Shown: positions 46,167-56,519 of the stretch, in pieces
How the letters are laid out: every line of letters begins with the position of its first letter
How positions within the stretch are numbered: the first letter of the stretch is position 1
NCBI GenBank assembly: GCA_032622095.1
Contig: CP136065.1
Coordinates: 114,927,195-114,991,194 of the forward strand
From: Siphonodentalium dalli
Taxonomy: Eukaryota > Mollusca > Scaphopoda > Gadilida > Siphonodentaliidae
DNA: 64,000 nt
Direction: 5' to 3'
The notes under the pieces: generated by a model
What the model was told of the DNA's origin: nothing
The model's input: only the letters and a program-made list of their open reading frames with translations
Database searches by the model: none
Translations under genes and position numbers: made by a program

Positions 46167-46817
46167 TTAATGGCATTTCAATGGTTAAAGTTTATACCCA
46201 TAGTAGAACTACATCCGAGTTGACCTTTCATTAACCTTCCATGACCTCGATCAAAATCACTCTATTTTTAAAATGTAGCGCCTCGCGATGAAAACAATTT
46301 GATACTTTCGATTCAATTGAATATTATACTCACTAATGCGATAAAAACGAACAGTTATTTCCGTGGAAATCACATCCAGATCAACAAATTGAACATATAT
46401 TTCAAGAAATAGACGTAAAAAACTCGAACAACAAACGGTGGATTTCAAAATGACTTTCGTGGTTTCCTGTTCACTGTACGGCGGAGAAAAAAAAGTTCCC
46501 GCAATGTGTTATATTTATATTCATTAAATTCGTATTCCCATATATATATTCATGTTGTTTATTTATGGCGGTTTCATCATGATTACAGTTTATTGTGAAT
46601 TGGCTACAATGATACCATATTCGTACAATTGAATGTTGACCTAATTCAATGTATCAATACGCCTGATCAGCTGTGATAGTGTACGTCGATGTACGGCCAA
46701 GTGTGGGGAACACAACGGGGATGATTGTGAATGGTGCGACAGAATCATCTTAATTTAAGTGGGTTTATTTCGATTTCATAGCAGTTGTTGCTCCTGTACC
46801 GGTCATGGTATAAACAA

Positions 46818-46959
46818 AATACACACGTAGTGTTTCTGAATACCAAATTTACACCACTCGTGGGATTGATGATTTACCACACTCGCTAAAGCTCGTGTGG
46901 TAAACCATCAATCCCACTCGTGGTGTAAATTTGGTATTCAGAAACACTACGTGTGTATT
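46818..46959. repeat. 142-bp near-perfect inverted repeat (hairpin MITE)
   Basis: The ~67-bp arms AATACACACGTAGTGTTTCT... and their complement are separated by only 'ctaaagct'. The few mismatches are inside the arms (ccactcgtggg against ccacgagtggg). It lies in ANKRD40 intron 1 and would fold strongly in the transcript. Confidence 0.9.
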
Positions 46960-47379
46960 CTATATATACCCCACGTGTCTTGGACTGTTGCCAAATTCAC
47001 AGTGCTCCATTAGAGGGCCTGCTTGGACTGTTGCCAAATTCACAATGTTAACTGCAGAGAGGTTGTATGTTATTGGAGACGTTCTAATATGACAATAGGC
47101 TGGCCTAATTAACGAACCATGCACAGCTAAATACACACAAGCAACTTGTAATCTTCAAATAGATACAATTGTCGGCCTCCAAAATTCAATATACTTTCTT
47201 ATATACAAACAAACATTGAACTCATACCATTGTTTCACTTAACCAAAATAGCGAATTTCCCCAAAAGAACGCATATAGACTGCGCATGCAGAAAATAAAA
47301 GATGGCCGTTACTACAAAAAAAAACAGACATGCGCACTCCAATTAAAATTACCCATAATTCAGTTCACTACACCAGGGG

Positions 47380-47855
47380 CTCCCAACAGGTTATACAATG
47401 TTTTCAGGCTATCAGATTATTTATATTTTCGACTTTAAGTTTACAATTTGAGCCTGTCCTCACTCTATCGATACGATTTATCATAAACATATTATACACC
47501 AGTGGCGTTAACTTTACAACTTCGGCATCTACGTGATTATATCGGTACGATTCAGTAAGGTACAAACAATCTCCATAAAATACAGCAGGGGCTCCCAATA
47601 GGTTATTCCCATTTATTATGGGCTCCCAATAGGTTATACAATATTTTCAGGCTATCAGATTATTTATATTTTCAACAACATATTATTACACGGTGACTTT
47701 AAGTTTACAATTTGAGCCTGTCCTGACTCTATCGATAGGATTTATCATATTTTCATAAACGTATTATACACCGCTGGCGTTAACTTTACAATTTCGGCAT
47801 CTACGTGATTATATCGGTACGATTGAGTAAGGTACAAACAATCTCCAAGAATACA
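47380..47855. repeat. Tandem duplication, two ~235-bp units
   Basis: Both units run 'ggctcccaayaggttataca', 'ttttcaggctatcagattat', 'aagtttacaatttgagcctg', 'tcctgactctatcgata', 'ggcatctacgtgattatatc' and 'aaggtacaaacaatctcca'. The second has two small insertions. The 3' flank 'cgccctgt.ccacgc.atat' and 'caccaca.ggtggcgtaa' also occurs at 45560-45635. Confidence 0.85.
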
Positions 47856-48142
47856 TTCGCCCTGTACTCCATGCGATATAAAAAAAACCAAATGCTAGTA
47901 ACACCACACTAGGTGGCGTAACAATCATTCTTCGTGAGAACGATCAGAGACTGGAACAGTATAGAAGATTACGCATGCTCGGGGAATACAACAGGAGAAA
48001 CACCAGAGTAGTAGCAACGACGCGACAACAGCCGAGAGGCTCCTGCGCCGGAAAAATACAGATAGGCCTACACTACAGATGATAAAATTTTGGAAAAATT
48101 GGGTCCACAAACTTGTGACAAAGCCCTTAACTTTGAACGTAC

Positions 48143-48270
48143 CACCCATTAATTTTGTTCTGGGAATTCAAATTAACACTTTGACATTCAATGAGTCTTC
48201 TTATGTTATCTAGATCTCCAATACATGCTGCTTCACGTAACCGCTCTTCAAGTTCAGAAACGTCATTCAT
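48143..48270 (-). CDS. ANKRD40: ANKRD40-like gene, exon 1: start codon and first ankyrin repeat
   Basis: The ATG at 48270-48268 gives MNDVSELEERLREAACIGDL then DNIRRLIE... to NSQNKINGW. Human ANKRD40 begins MNALLEQKEQQERLREAAAL and reaches NSQNEVNGW at the same place, so this start is preferred over an in-frame ATG at 48381, whose extra residues look untranslated. The exon ends at 48143 in phase 2 (TG of the Trp codon) before donor GGTACGTT. An AG at 48301-48300 (tattttttag) could be the acceptor of a 5' UTR exon. The four exons together encode 251 residues: ankyrin repeats, a short linker and the conserved C-terminal domain. Confidence 0.93.
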
Positions 48271-48298
48271 TCTCTTGTTTCGTTTTTCGTGGGTGGAG

Positions 48299-48731
48299 AC
48301 TAAAAAATAGAATTCAGTCCCCTGAATTAACTCTACAAAATATGAGGTGGAAGTGGAACAACTAAAAACCGGAAAGGCCAATATAACCGAACCGGCTATT
48401 TTCGCACTTAATTGGGGGGGAGGGGGTGCTGTTCCCTTTGTCCTACAAAAACAAACACCTGTTCAGTGATAATTAATCACAAAAAAATATATAAATCATA
48501 TTAATTAAATTATATTAAATAGTAAGTAGAATAAAAGAAATAGCAACTTAATAAAACTTAGAAAAACTATTTTATTTTATATATAAAAATCTACAAATAC
48601 ACATCTTAAATAATTATAAAGGGATAAAGATTTCCAATCAATTCTAATCAACTGCCACAGATCATAAATCAAATGGATAATAAAACACTGATTAAACTCA
48701 TCAACAACTCCACTAATCCACCCTAGGTGTG
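48299..48731 (-). promoter_or_regulatory. ANKRD40 5' flank, narrowed by LINE copy 2
   Basis: Only about 460 bp separate the ANKRD40 ATG from the 3' end of LINE copy 2, on the same strand. The interval is AT-rich with one G tract (ggggggagggggtg at about 48414). No TATA box or initiator could be assigned with confidence. If a 5' UTR exon exists, it may lie beyond the LINE. Confidence 0.3.
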
Positions 48732-48818
48732 AGGGACTTGCTGCATTTACCAGGGACTTGCTGCATTTTACCGGGGACTTGCTGCATATCCAGGGACTTG
48801 CTGCGTATAGTAGGGACC
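48732..48818 (-). repeat. Tandem repeat in the 3' UTR of LINE copy 2
   Basis: Four 18-22-bp units 'agggacttgctgcatttacc' on the + strand. Position relative to the ORF2 stop marks them as the 3' end of the element. Short tandem 3' ends are usual for CR1-like LINEs. Copy 1 lacks this region. Confidence 0.7.
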
Positions 48819-48849
48819 CGTGGGTTCAGTGCAGTAACCAATTCTGGTT

Positions 48850-51800
48850 TTAGGCGCACTGGGTGGAGGATGATGTTGGTTCCGTCGAGGACTCTGATGG
48901 TGCTGTGTCCTCAGGTTCAGTGATTCCATCGTTGCGGAGTGCCCGTAAGAATAACTCTGGATCACTGTTGCACACGATCCGGTCTTCCAGTTGGTTCCAA
49001 TCCAGGATCGTCTTGTTAAAGAAAGAATGTTTTAATTGATTACAGCTGGCACGCCGTGGCTCGAAGGCTCTTACATGTTTACATTCTTCTTTTTCGACGA
49101 TGTTTGTTGTCACACAGTCAACAAATTTTTTGGCTGTGATCTTCCTGCCTGATTTCTTAGGCGTTAGGTAGTTGTTTTCACTTAATGCTGGCACCATCCC
49201 CTCAACTATCTTATGGAACTGGATGAGACGCTGTTCTCTACGTCGCTCGTCTAGAGGTTTTAGATCTAGTTCCTCAAGCATGGTGGTGACTGATGTTCCT
49301 TGGCGACTATAATTATTCTTTATGAATCTCGCGCTCCTTCGCTGTACTTTTTCAAGGTGGTCAATGTCTTTCTTTAAGTGGGGGTCCCATACCACTGCTC
49401 CATATTCGAGCGCCGATCTTACTGTAGCGATGTAAGCTGTCTTTTTACATTTCTCTGGAGCATGTCTGGTGTTACGTCTTAGGAGGCCTAAAGCACAGTT
49501 TGCTTTCTATGTTGTCTTCCTAATATGGGCGGACCATGTCAGGTCGTTGGTAAAGGTCAGTCCCAGGTATGGGGTCTCAGCTGTTGTCTCTAGTATGTGT
49601 TCTCCCAGTTGGTACACGTATGATGATTTGTTTTTGGTGCTCATGATGTTACATTTTTTGGAGTTGAAACGCATACCCCAGTTTTCAGCCCAGTCTTCAA
49701 GCTTCTTTCGATCTTTTTGGAGTATGTGGTGGTCTTTCTGTGAGGTGATGTTTCTGTATAGCAGGCAGTCATCTGCGAACAGTCTCGCCTGGGAATCTAC
49801 ACATGTTGGTGGGTCGTTTATATGTATCAGGAACAGGAGTGGACCTAATACTTTGCCTTGGGGGACTCCTGAATCAACTGGGACATATGATGAGTAGCTT
49901 CCTTCAACAACTACTCGCATTCGTCTTTTGGTTAGGAATGATGAGAGCCAGGTGTATATATTTCCTTTAATTCCATAGTTTTGAACTTTCTGTAGTAGTT
50001 TGTTGTGCGGTACAGTGTCAAAGGCTTTTGAGAAGTCAAGTATTGCTATATCTGTTTGGATGTCTTTGTTGAAGGATTGGAGCAGGTCATCTGATGTTGT
50101 TAGTAGCTGTGTTACGCATGAGTAGCCTTTCCTGAATCCATGATTTAATTTGGTCAGGACTTCATGTTTGTCAAGATGGTTCAGCAGGTGACGGCATATA
50201 ATATGCTCCAGTATTTTTCAGCATACTGTTGTTAAGGAAACTGGTCGGTAGTTTTCCGGTTTGTGGACGTCCCCCTTCTTACATACCGGAGCAACGTTTG
50301 CGTCCCTCCAGTCTTGTGGTAGTTCTCCTGTGGTGATCGATTTGTGGAAAATATAGGTCAGGCCTGGAGCGATGGAATTGGCACATTTTTTCAGGACTTG
50401 ATTTGGAAGGGCATCTGGTCCGCTAGCTTTGCCGGGTTTTAAGTCCCTAAGTAGCTTTTCCACATCTTCAACTGATATGTTCAGGTCTGCTATGGTTGGT
50501 TTGTCAGATGGGAGTGGTGCTTTGGTGGTATTTGTCTTCTTGGTGAATACAGAGCGGAACTGGGTGTTTAAGAGTTCTGCTTTCGTGACAGGGTCATTTG
50601 TGAGGTTTCCTTGGTGTTTCATTGGCGCTATCCCGATGTTGTCCCGCTTCCTGGATTTCAGATAATTCCAGAATGGCTTTGTGTTCTTATTTGCCAGCCC
50701 CTCTTCAATGACTCTGTTTACATGGGTCCACTCTGCTCTTCTCATTTCTCGCCTACATGTTTTCTGGTGTGCCTTATACTCTCCCCATTGGTTGGTCCTC
50801 TTTGCTTTTTTGAAGAGTCTCCCTTTTTTCTTCAGTATCCGGATAAGGCGCTTGTTTAGCCATGGCACGTGGTTGTCTCTTCTCTTTGGTGCCGATGGTA
50901 TATGTTTATCTATCAGGCCCTTTATACCATCTCTGAAGGTCTCCCAAATGGTGTTGATTTTGGGATTTCCAGGTATTGTTCTAATTTCTTCAGAGAGGAA
51001 CCTAAGATCTAGTGATAGGTTAGTCCAGTCAGCCCGGTTGTAGGCGAAGCGTTTCTTTTGTTGTTTTTGTGGTTTTGCATACGGTGTTATCTGGCAGTCA
51101 GTGACTATGATGTCGTGGTCCGATATTCCAGGTATGTTGTTTGAGTTCTTTATTAATGAGGTGTTGTTTGTTAGAACTATATCGAGCAGGTTGTTTTCCC
51201 TTGTGGGCTGTCTGTGGGTTTGAGTCAGACCTTTGCGGATACACAGGTCAAGTAATGCTTGTTGGATCTCAGTATCCTGTGCCCCTGTTGTTACACAAAG
51301 TTTATCCCAGTCGATATTTGGGCAGTTGAAGTCGCCGCTTAATATGATGTCTTTATACCTTCTATCTTGTATGGTATTGAGAGATTCCTCTAGCTGTTTG
51401 ATGTCTTCTAGGTTTCTGTGGGCCATATAAAAAGATCCGATGTATAGGTTTTTTTTATTTGATGTTGTTATTGATGCCCATTCCAGTTCGCAGTTTGTGA
51501 TCAGATCAAGTTGTTCGATAGCTACAATATTTTCATGCGTAGCAATGAAGACACCGCCCCATCTCGAGCCACGATCATTCCTCAGTGCATTATAGCTTGG
51601 TGGGAAAACTTCTGCCGAGTTTATAGCATCATTTGCTCTTGGTTTACCAGGTTGTATACCTTTAAGCCATGATTCAGTGTCAATGATTATGTCTGGCTTT
51701 GTGTATTCAATGACTGCTGCTAATTCTGCTCGGTTTTTCTGTACGCTAGCTCCTGCAGTTTACCGTCAAAAAGCAGAGGTTCTCCTTCTCCCGCAGTTTA

Positions 51801-52594
51801 TAGAGGCTTGGGACTGATTCGTTTGTTGTGTCCATTTTTTGTGAGCCTGGTGTATTTGTGCCGATCTCTCTGTCATTGTTTTTTGTAACAGGGCTGCTTG
51901 TATGTAATGGGTCGAATGCTGCAGATGTTGTGGTTTCCATGGTTGACTCCAGGCAGCTTGTGGGATAGTAGAGTACAGTTGAGTTAAATTCATAGTTATG
52001 AAAGGTGAAACTATCTACGTTGAGGCTGTCACATCTACAGCAGAACCATTTGATACTGGTGTCTTGGAGGTTTTTGAATTCTTCAGAGCAGAGCTCGAGA
52101 CATGACCCATGGTACCATAGATCACAGTTATCACAACATACTGCTTTTGCATCCCATCCGACTTCTAGCTCGCACGAGCCACATGGGTATATAGATGGTT
52201 CTTGCCTCTTCGGGCCTGGGTTTTGTTCCACTCCGGCAATTAATAGCAGTAGTAAGATGATGAGTCCTGATCTTCTCCTGCCCATGTTTTTGGTGTTGCA
52301 ATTTACCATGTCTGATTTCTTCTGGTATTTTAACCGGTGTGTTTGGATGCAGTGGTAGTCAGCGATTTGGGTGTTGCTTATTGGTGTTGATAGGCTGACT
52401 TTATTGAAGAAAGCTATGGAGGCTATGACCATTAGGAGTGGTAGCAGGCTCATGCCTATTCTGTTTCTGTTTCTTCTCCTTTGGTGTATTTGGATATATA
52501 ATGGTTCCAGATCAGTATAGCGTGGTATAGCCCACACAGCCTGATCTCCTGGTATAGCGCGGTCTAGCCCACACCTCCCAGGTAGGGAAACCAT
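48850..52594 (-). pseudogene. LINE copy 2, ORF2: 2A-like leader, PHD, endonuclease, reverse transcriptase (CR1-like)
   Basis: The conceptual frame starts at ATG 52594, two bases after the ORF1 stop. It holds repeat-derived codons, a hydrophobic run (MSLLPLLMVIASIAFF), a second ATG at 52285 with leader MGRRRSGLIILLLLLIAGVE and 2A-like end, a PHD finger (52031-52183), APE endonuclease (TESW Glu at 51673-51675, GDFN 51325-51336, SDH 51115-51123), RT (KPGKASGPDALP, PENYRPVSLT, FADD at 49768-49779) and a C-terminal thumb ending at 48850. Lesions are a frameshift near 51744 and stops at 50218-50220 (TGA) and 49507-49509 (TAG). All endonuclease catalytic residues I can recognise are kept. The complete family protein is about 1,100-1,250 residues. 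Confidence 0.93.
52211..52234 (-). other. 2A-like ribosome-skipping motif GVEQNPGP (LINE copy 2)
   Basis: It follows a leader with a run of 10 aliphatic residues that looks like a signal peptide core and precedes KRQEPSIYPCG at the PHD finger. The motif differs from copy 1 only by Val for Ile and keeps EQNPGP, while the residues around it have diverged, which suggests selection on the motif. Confidence 0.8.
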
Positions 52595-52595
52595 T

Positions 52596-53405
52596 CTATT
52601 GCCGCCAACAGTCCAAAGCGATGCGGTTTGTTATCTTCCGCAGCCAGACTTTGCTGAGTGTTTTTGCAGGGTGGATTCCGTCTAGCGTTGTGCTGAAACA
52701 GTACTTGTGGTAAGTTATTCTGTGGTTTGGACCTCCTTGGCTTGCATTATGTTTTGAGGATCTTGACAAGTCACAAGAAAATTAAGGTGAACGTGTACCA
52801 ATGCTGTTGTTCAGGTCCGTTACTGCTTTGTTCAAGTCCCTGATGGTGCTTGTCAGTTGGTCGTCTTGATTTCCGATGTTTGGAATGGTCGGCACGTGAT
52901 GGTATCTCCTTGGTTGGGTTTGATGCCTTTTGATGGCTTTACTTCTCACAGCTTTGTTCCACTCTGTTATTGAGTAGATAGGCGTTTCGAGGATGGTGAT
53001 TTTATCCTCGGTTTTGCGATATCCCTTCACAGTGGAGATTACTCGCTTGTAGCGGTCTACCATGCGCTGTGTTGTTATGTCTCTGTTCAGGGATGAGAAG
53101 TTTTGTTTGTCGATTTGTGTCAGATCGCAGGTACCTGTCCACAGATAGTAATGGATTGGGTGAGACTTTGATGTTTTGACAATATCCCTGATGTTGTCTT
53201 TGAGCCAGCTATGGCTATCGTTGGTGTTTCTTCCTCCCTTTGGGTACCAGGTGATGGCAGAGTCGACCTTGTGATCAGGATTTTTCTCTTGTTTCAAGTA
53301 TCTTGCTTTACTATCTCCGATTATGACTGGAGTATGTGTTTGCCTCCCTCTGGGGCGGATTTTTTCTGTGCGGTCAAGATACTTCTGCAGCTTTGCGGCA
53401 GACAT
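52596..53405 (-). pseudogene. LINE copy 2, ORF1: SGNH/GDSL esterase-like protein with one nonsense mutation
   Basis: The ATG at 53405 opens a 207-codon frame ending at TAA 52784-52782. The same frame then continues (FSCDLSRSSKHNASQ ... GIHPAKTLSKVWLRKI) to TAG at 52598-52596. Copy 1 has Glu at the TAA position (SPEFSSDL), so the intact ORF1 is about 269 residues. SGNH block I is IIGDSKARY (Ser at residue 32); block II may be GGRNTND (57-63); block III is WTGTCDLT (89-96), in which the usual GxND Asn is not obvious. ORF1 ends in TAG-A-ATG with the possible ORF2 start, a spacing seen in termination-reinitiation. Confidence 0.85.
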
Positions 53406-53571
53406 CAGGTGTTTTTCTGACAGTTTTCTTTTTAAGAATAGTATGTTGGGGTACGTGCCAGTTTTCTCACTAAGAGCAAAATGTCAGCTCAATTTGTATC
53501 AAAAAGTTCAAGATTTCGTGCAATTCTGGATTCAGGAATGTTTTCATTATATGATCGATGTGCAATTTTGT

Positions 53572-53640
53572 TGGAACGCATGATGAGACCAATCATTGAA
53601 TATTGCAACACTGTATGGAACTCTCATTTGAAATATAATT
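53572..53640 (+). pseudogene. Short reverse transcriptase relic
   Basis: The + frame reads LLERMMRPIIEYCNTVWNSH, matching the LVRPHLEYCNTVWNPH motif of jockey/CR1-type reverse transcriptases. It lies just upstream of the 5' end of LINE copy 2, in the opposite orientation, and belongs to a different insertion. Confidence 0.65.
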
Positions 53641-53764
53641 TTTGGTTTGTTAAAAGCGATCTGAAAACGGATTCTGTATGCCTAGTAGGTGTGTTTTCAG
53701 GATTGACTTGTTTCCATTCTTTAATTTTGGCGGGTCGGCCTAAATCGGGGGTCAACATAATTTA

Positions 53765-54780
53765 AAGAGCGTTTCGCATAAAATTTGCAGAAACGATAGA
53801 TGGTGCCATCTGGCGTATGGTGATCGATGCGATTTGAAAGTTCTCAAAACTACTACCTGTGACCCTTACGTCTATTTTTGAAAAATTTGATGTGATCAGT
53901 ACATTCTTGCTGGCTACAGTTGCGATCAAAATTTAACACTGAGCCCTATGGAGATTCTAGTATTTTGGATAAATGGCGCCATTTTGAGTATGATGATATG
54001 CGCGTACTGATATTCCTAAAAAATACTAAGTATGAAACACAGACATAGTTTTAAAAAGATTGGATGTGATCAGATGATTCTTGCTGGCTACAGTTGCGAC
54101 CAAAATTTAACACTGAACCCTATGGAGAATTTCGTGTTATGCTCAAACGTTGATTGTAATATCACTTATTGGCGATCCTGTGCAACTATATATATATGAA
54201 GATTAACATTCGTGTTTGACTCACTATAACTATCCGTGATTTAATAGTTGCAATATATGATATAGTTATGCCTCAATATACAGTAATTGGCAAAAGTAAG
54301 TGTCGAATGGTTTTGTAATTTTGATAATATGCAGTTTGTTCAGTCAAACGAAAATATTCCCAACAAGACTGAAGTTTCACGATGTGATTACATATTAAAT
54401 TATTGTTTTATTTGATACTGTTCGTCTTGTCCACTGACTAGTTTTTGAAGCCACGTCGTTGATCATAACGGGATGTAGTGTCACAAATACACAGGTATAG
54501 ATGTTAGTTGTTCATATTCATTAACTCCACCGTTGTCATCGGAGTCTATCCCACATACAATGGGATATTCTGTGTTTTCGCAGGATTTGTCCTACTGACA
54601 AATGGACATTTCAGTGCAGCTGAGATCTTTACTATAGCAGTATAGGCTTTGCTTTCACACTTCCCACGCCAGTTACATTTGGCGAACTTCAGTACAGCGA
54701 CTGAAACCTACATTCACCATCAATATTATAACCACAATTAATCTTTACGCTTCATGTATAGCTGTGACAATCAAGTAAAT
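53765..54780. other. No gene recognised; one direct repeat
   Basis: 'ttgctggctacagttgcgay' followed by 'caaaatttaacactgarccc' occurs at about 53908 and 54079, each with 'tatggaga'. No ORF of interest. Confidence 0.5.
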
Positions 54781-54807
54781 TCGAATTTCCACTAAAGTAG
54801 AGCTTAA

Positions 54808-55292
54808 AGGTACTCAATCCGAACAGAGGGTCCCCATCTCAACAGATTCCAACAACAACAATCCGATCAGAGGGTCCTATATTACTATTTCTTTGGCTTT
54901 GGGGGTAAAAAATATTTGATTCGAGTCGAGGAACCCATCAAACAAAACTCAGAGTTATTAGATATTGATTTTTGATATTTGTTATTTACTCGAGATGAGT
55001 ACTAATAATTGCATGCCTTCAACTGCCGTAATCTGCTCGGGATGTGTACACCAACATCTATTCAAACAGACAAGGATGGATAACTCTAAAATCAAGTGGT
55101 AATAATAACGCAATTTTGACTGAGTTCTGGGCCAGAAAGTATTCCCGATAATGAAAAATAATAGATTTCTAAAATCGATATCTAACAAATGTGAGCTTTG
55201 ATGGGTGACTTCCTCGACTCGAATCAAATATTTTTGACCCCCTGAAGCCATTGAAATAGTAATTGAGAGGAGTTTTATCGGATTTAGTACCT
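54808..55292. mobile_element. TTAA-flanked inverted-repeat element, 485 bp
   Basis: AGGTACTCAATCCG (left) and CGGATTTAGTACCT (right) are flanked by TTAA at 54804-54807 and 55293-55296. The inverted arms continue for about 150 bp with small gaps ('tatttgattcgagtcgagga' against 'tcctcgactcgaatcaaata'). Target-site type suggests piggyBac/Kolobok-like mobilisation. It abuts the next element. Confidence 0.75.
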
Positions 55293-55321
55293 TTAACCAT
55301 GTGTCACATAACAGATAGGTA

Positions 55322-56505
55322 CAGGGATGTGGCTAGAGGGTCTCCGCTGGGGGGTGTCCACCTTGGGAATTTCCAACTGCACCCCCCCCCCCTTGAGTCG
55401 CATCACACCAACACAACTTTTTGCATAATTCCATTTGCACCCCCCCCCCTTGAGTCGAAATCACACCGACACAAATTTTTGCATAATTCCATTTGCACCC
55501 CCCCCCCCCCTTGAGTCGGAATCGTACCAACACAACTTTTTGCACCCCCCCCCCCCTTGTACTTCATGCTCAGGCCTAATTTCCTATATATTCATAAGCC
55601 ATGCTTCTATTTTCCCAGTATGAGAACATTAAGATATTTTAACCTGAAAATTGCCCCCAAAAAAACAACTAGTGATCTAATTCCAGACAAATGCACACAG
55701 CTACCGACAACAGACCAGGAAACACCGGGCCGACCATGGTTGTTCGGCCCGGTGTGAGAAAATTTTGAAAACTATACAAGAAAATCGCAAATCCTAGCAT
55801 CAAGACTGGCCTCAACTGAAGCTTTCCTAGTGTTGGAAATTTCAAACCTCATACTCCCCTTCAGGTTGGAAAATTCTTCAACTGATGACCATTTATGTCT
55901 ACAAGTTTGACCAAATGTAGTAAAATATTGTTTTGCTAAACTAATTAGCAGTTTTGTATTGGCCATGTGAATGGGGCAATGACACACCGGACCGACCATG
56001 GTTCGGCCCGGTGTGCGAAAATTTTGAAATCTGAACAAGAAAATCGCAAAATCCTAACATCTAGACTAGCCTCAAACCTTCCTACTGTTCGAAATTTCAA
56101 ACCCTACACCCCCACTTAGGTTGGAAATTTTCCAACTGATGACAATTCCAATGACAATGTTGACCAATTGTATGACAATAATGTTTTCTTAAATTAACTA
56201 GAAGTTTTTGACTGGCCACGGGGGAGAGACCAGGACACAAGCTTTCCAAGTGTTGGAAATTTCCAACCTGTCACCCCCCTAAGGTTGGAAAATTTCCAAC
56301 TGATGACCATTTCTGTCGAAAAACAATAAATTCCCCCAATAAATTGTTTTATAATCAAACTACAAGAACATTTTCAACCTATTGTTGGTGTGAAATTTCG
56401 TTGTGGCAGGTATGAAATTTCCAACTATTGAAAATATAGCTCTCTGCTGGGGGGTGAGACACCCCCCCCCCACACCCCCCCCCCCCCCCTCTAGCCACAT
56501 CCCTG
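55322..56505. mobile_element. hAT-like element, 1,184 bp, perfect TIRs, TSD GATAGGTA
   Basis: The perfect 19-bp TIRs CAGGGATGTGGCTAGAGGG are flanked by GATAGGTA at 55314-55321 and 56506-56513. Inside the left end, about four ~60-bp units ('cacaactttttgcataattc', 'catttgcacccccccccc', 'cttgagtcg') are tandem. The middle holds about three ~260-bp direct units (55722, 55984, about 56225), two of which begin with the palindrome ACACCGGGCCGACCATGG / ttcggcccggtgt. No transposase is present. Confidence 0.92.
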
Positions 56506-56519
56506 GATAGGTAACTCAC

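Noticed and set aside
48271-48381. Upstream in-frame ATG as the ANKRD40 start
   Set aside because: The extra 37 residues have no counterpart in ANKRD40 proteins. The downstream ATG aligns with the known N-terminus, and a likely splice acceptor lies between them.
50218-50220. In-frame TGA in LINE copy 2 as a selenocysteine or readthrough codon
   Set aside because: The other copy has Cys-Lys at the same motif (STCCKLLEH), and two other inactivating lesions exist in this ORF, so a point mutation is simpler.
52005-52358. 117-codon + strand ORF over LINE copy 2
   Set aside because: It is antisense to the PHD finger and leader of ORF2, with no independent support.
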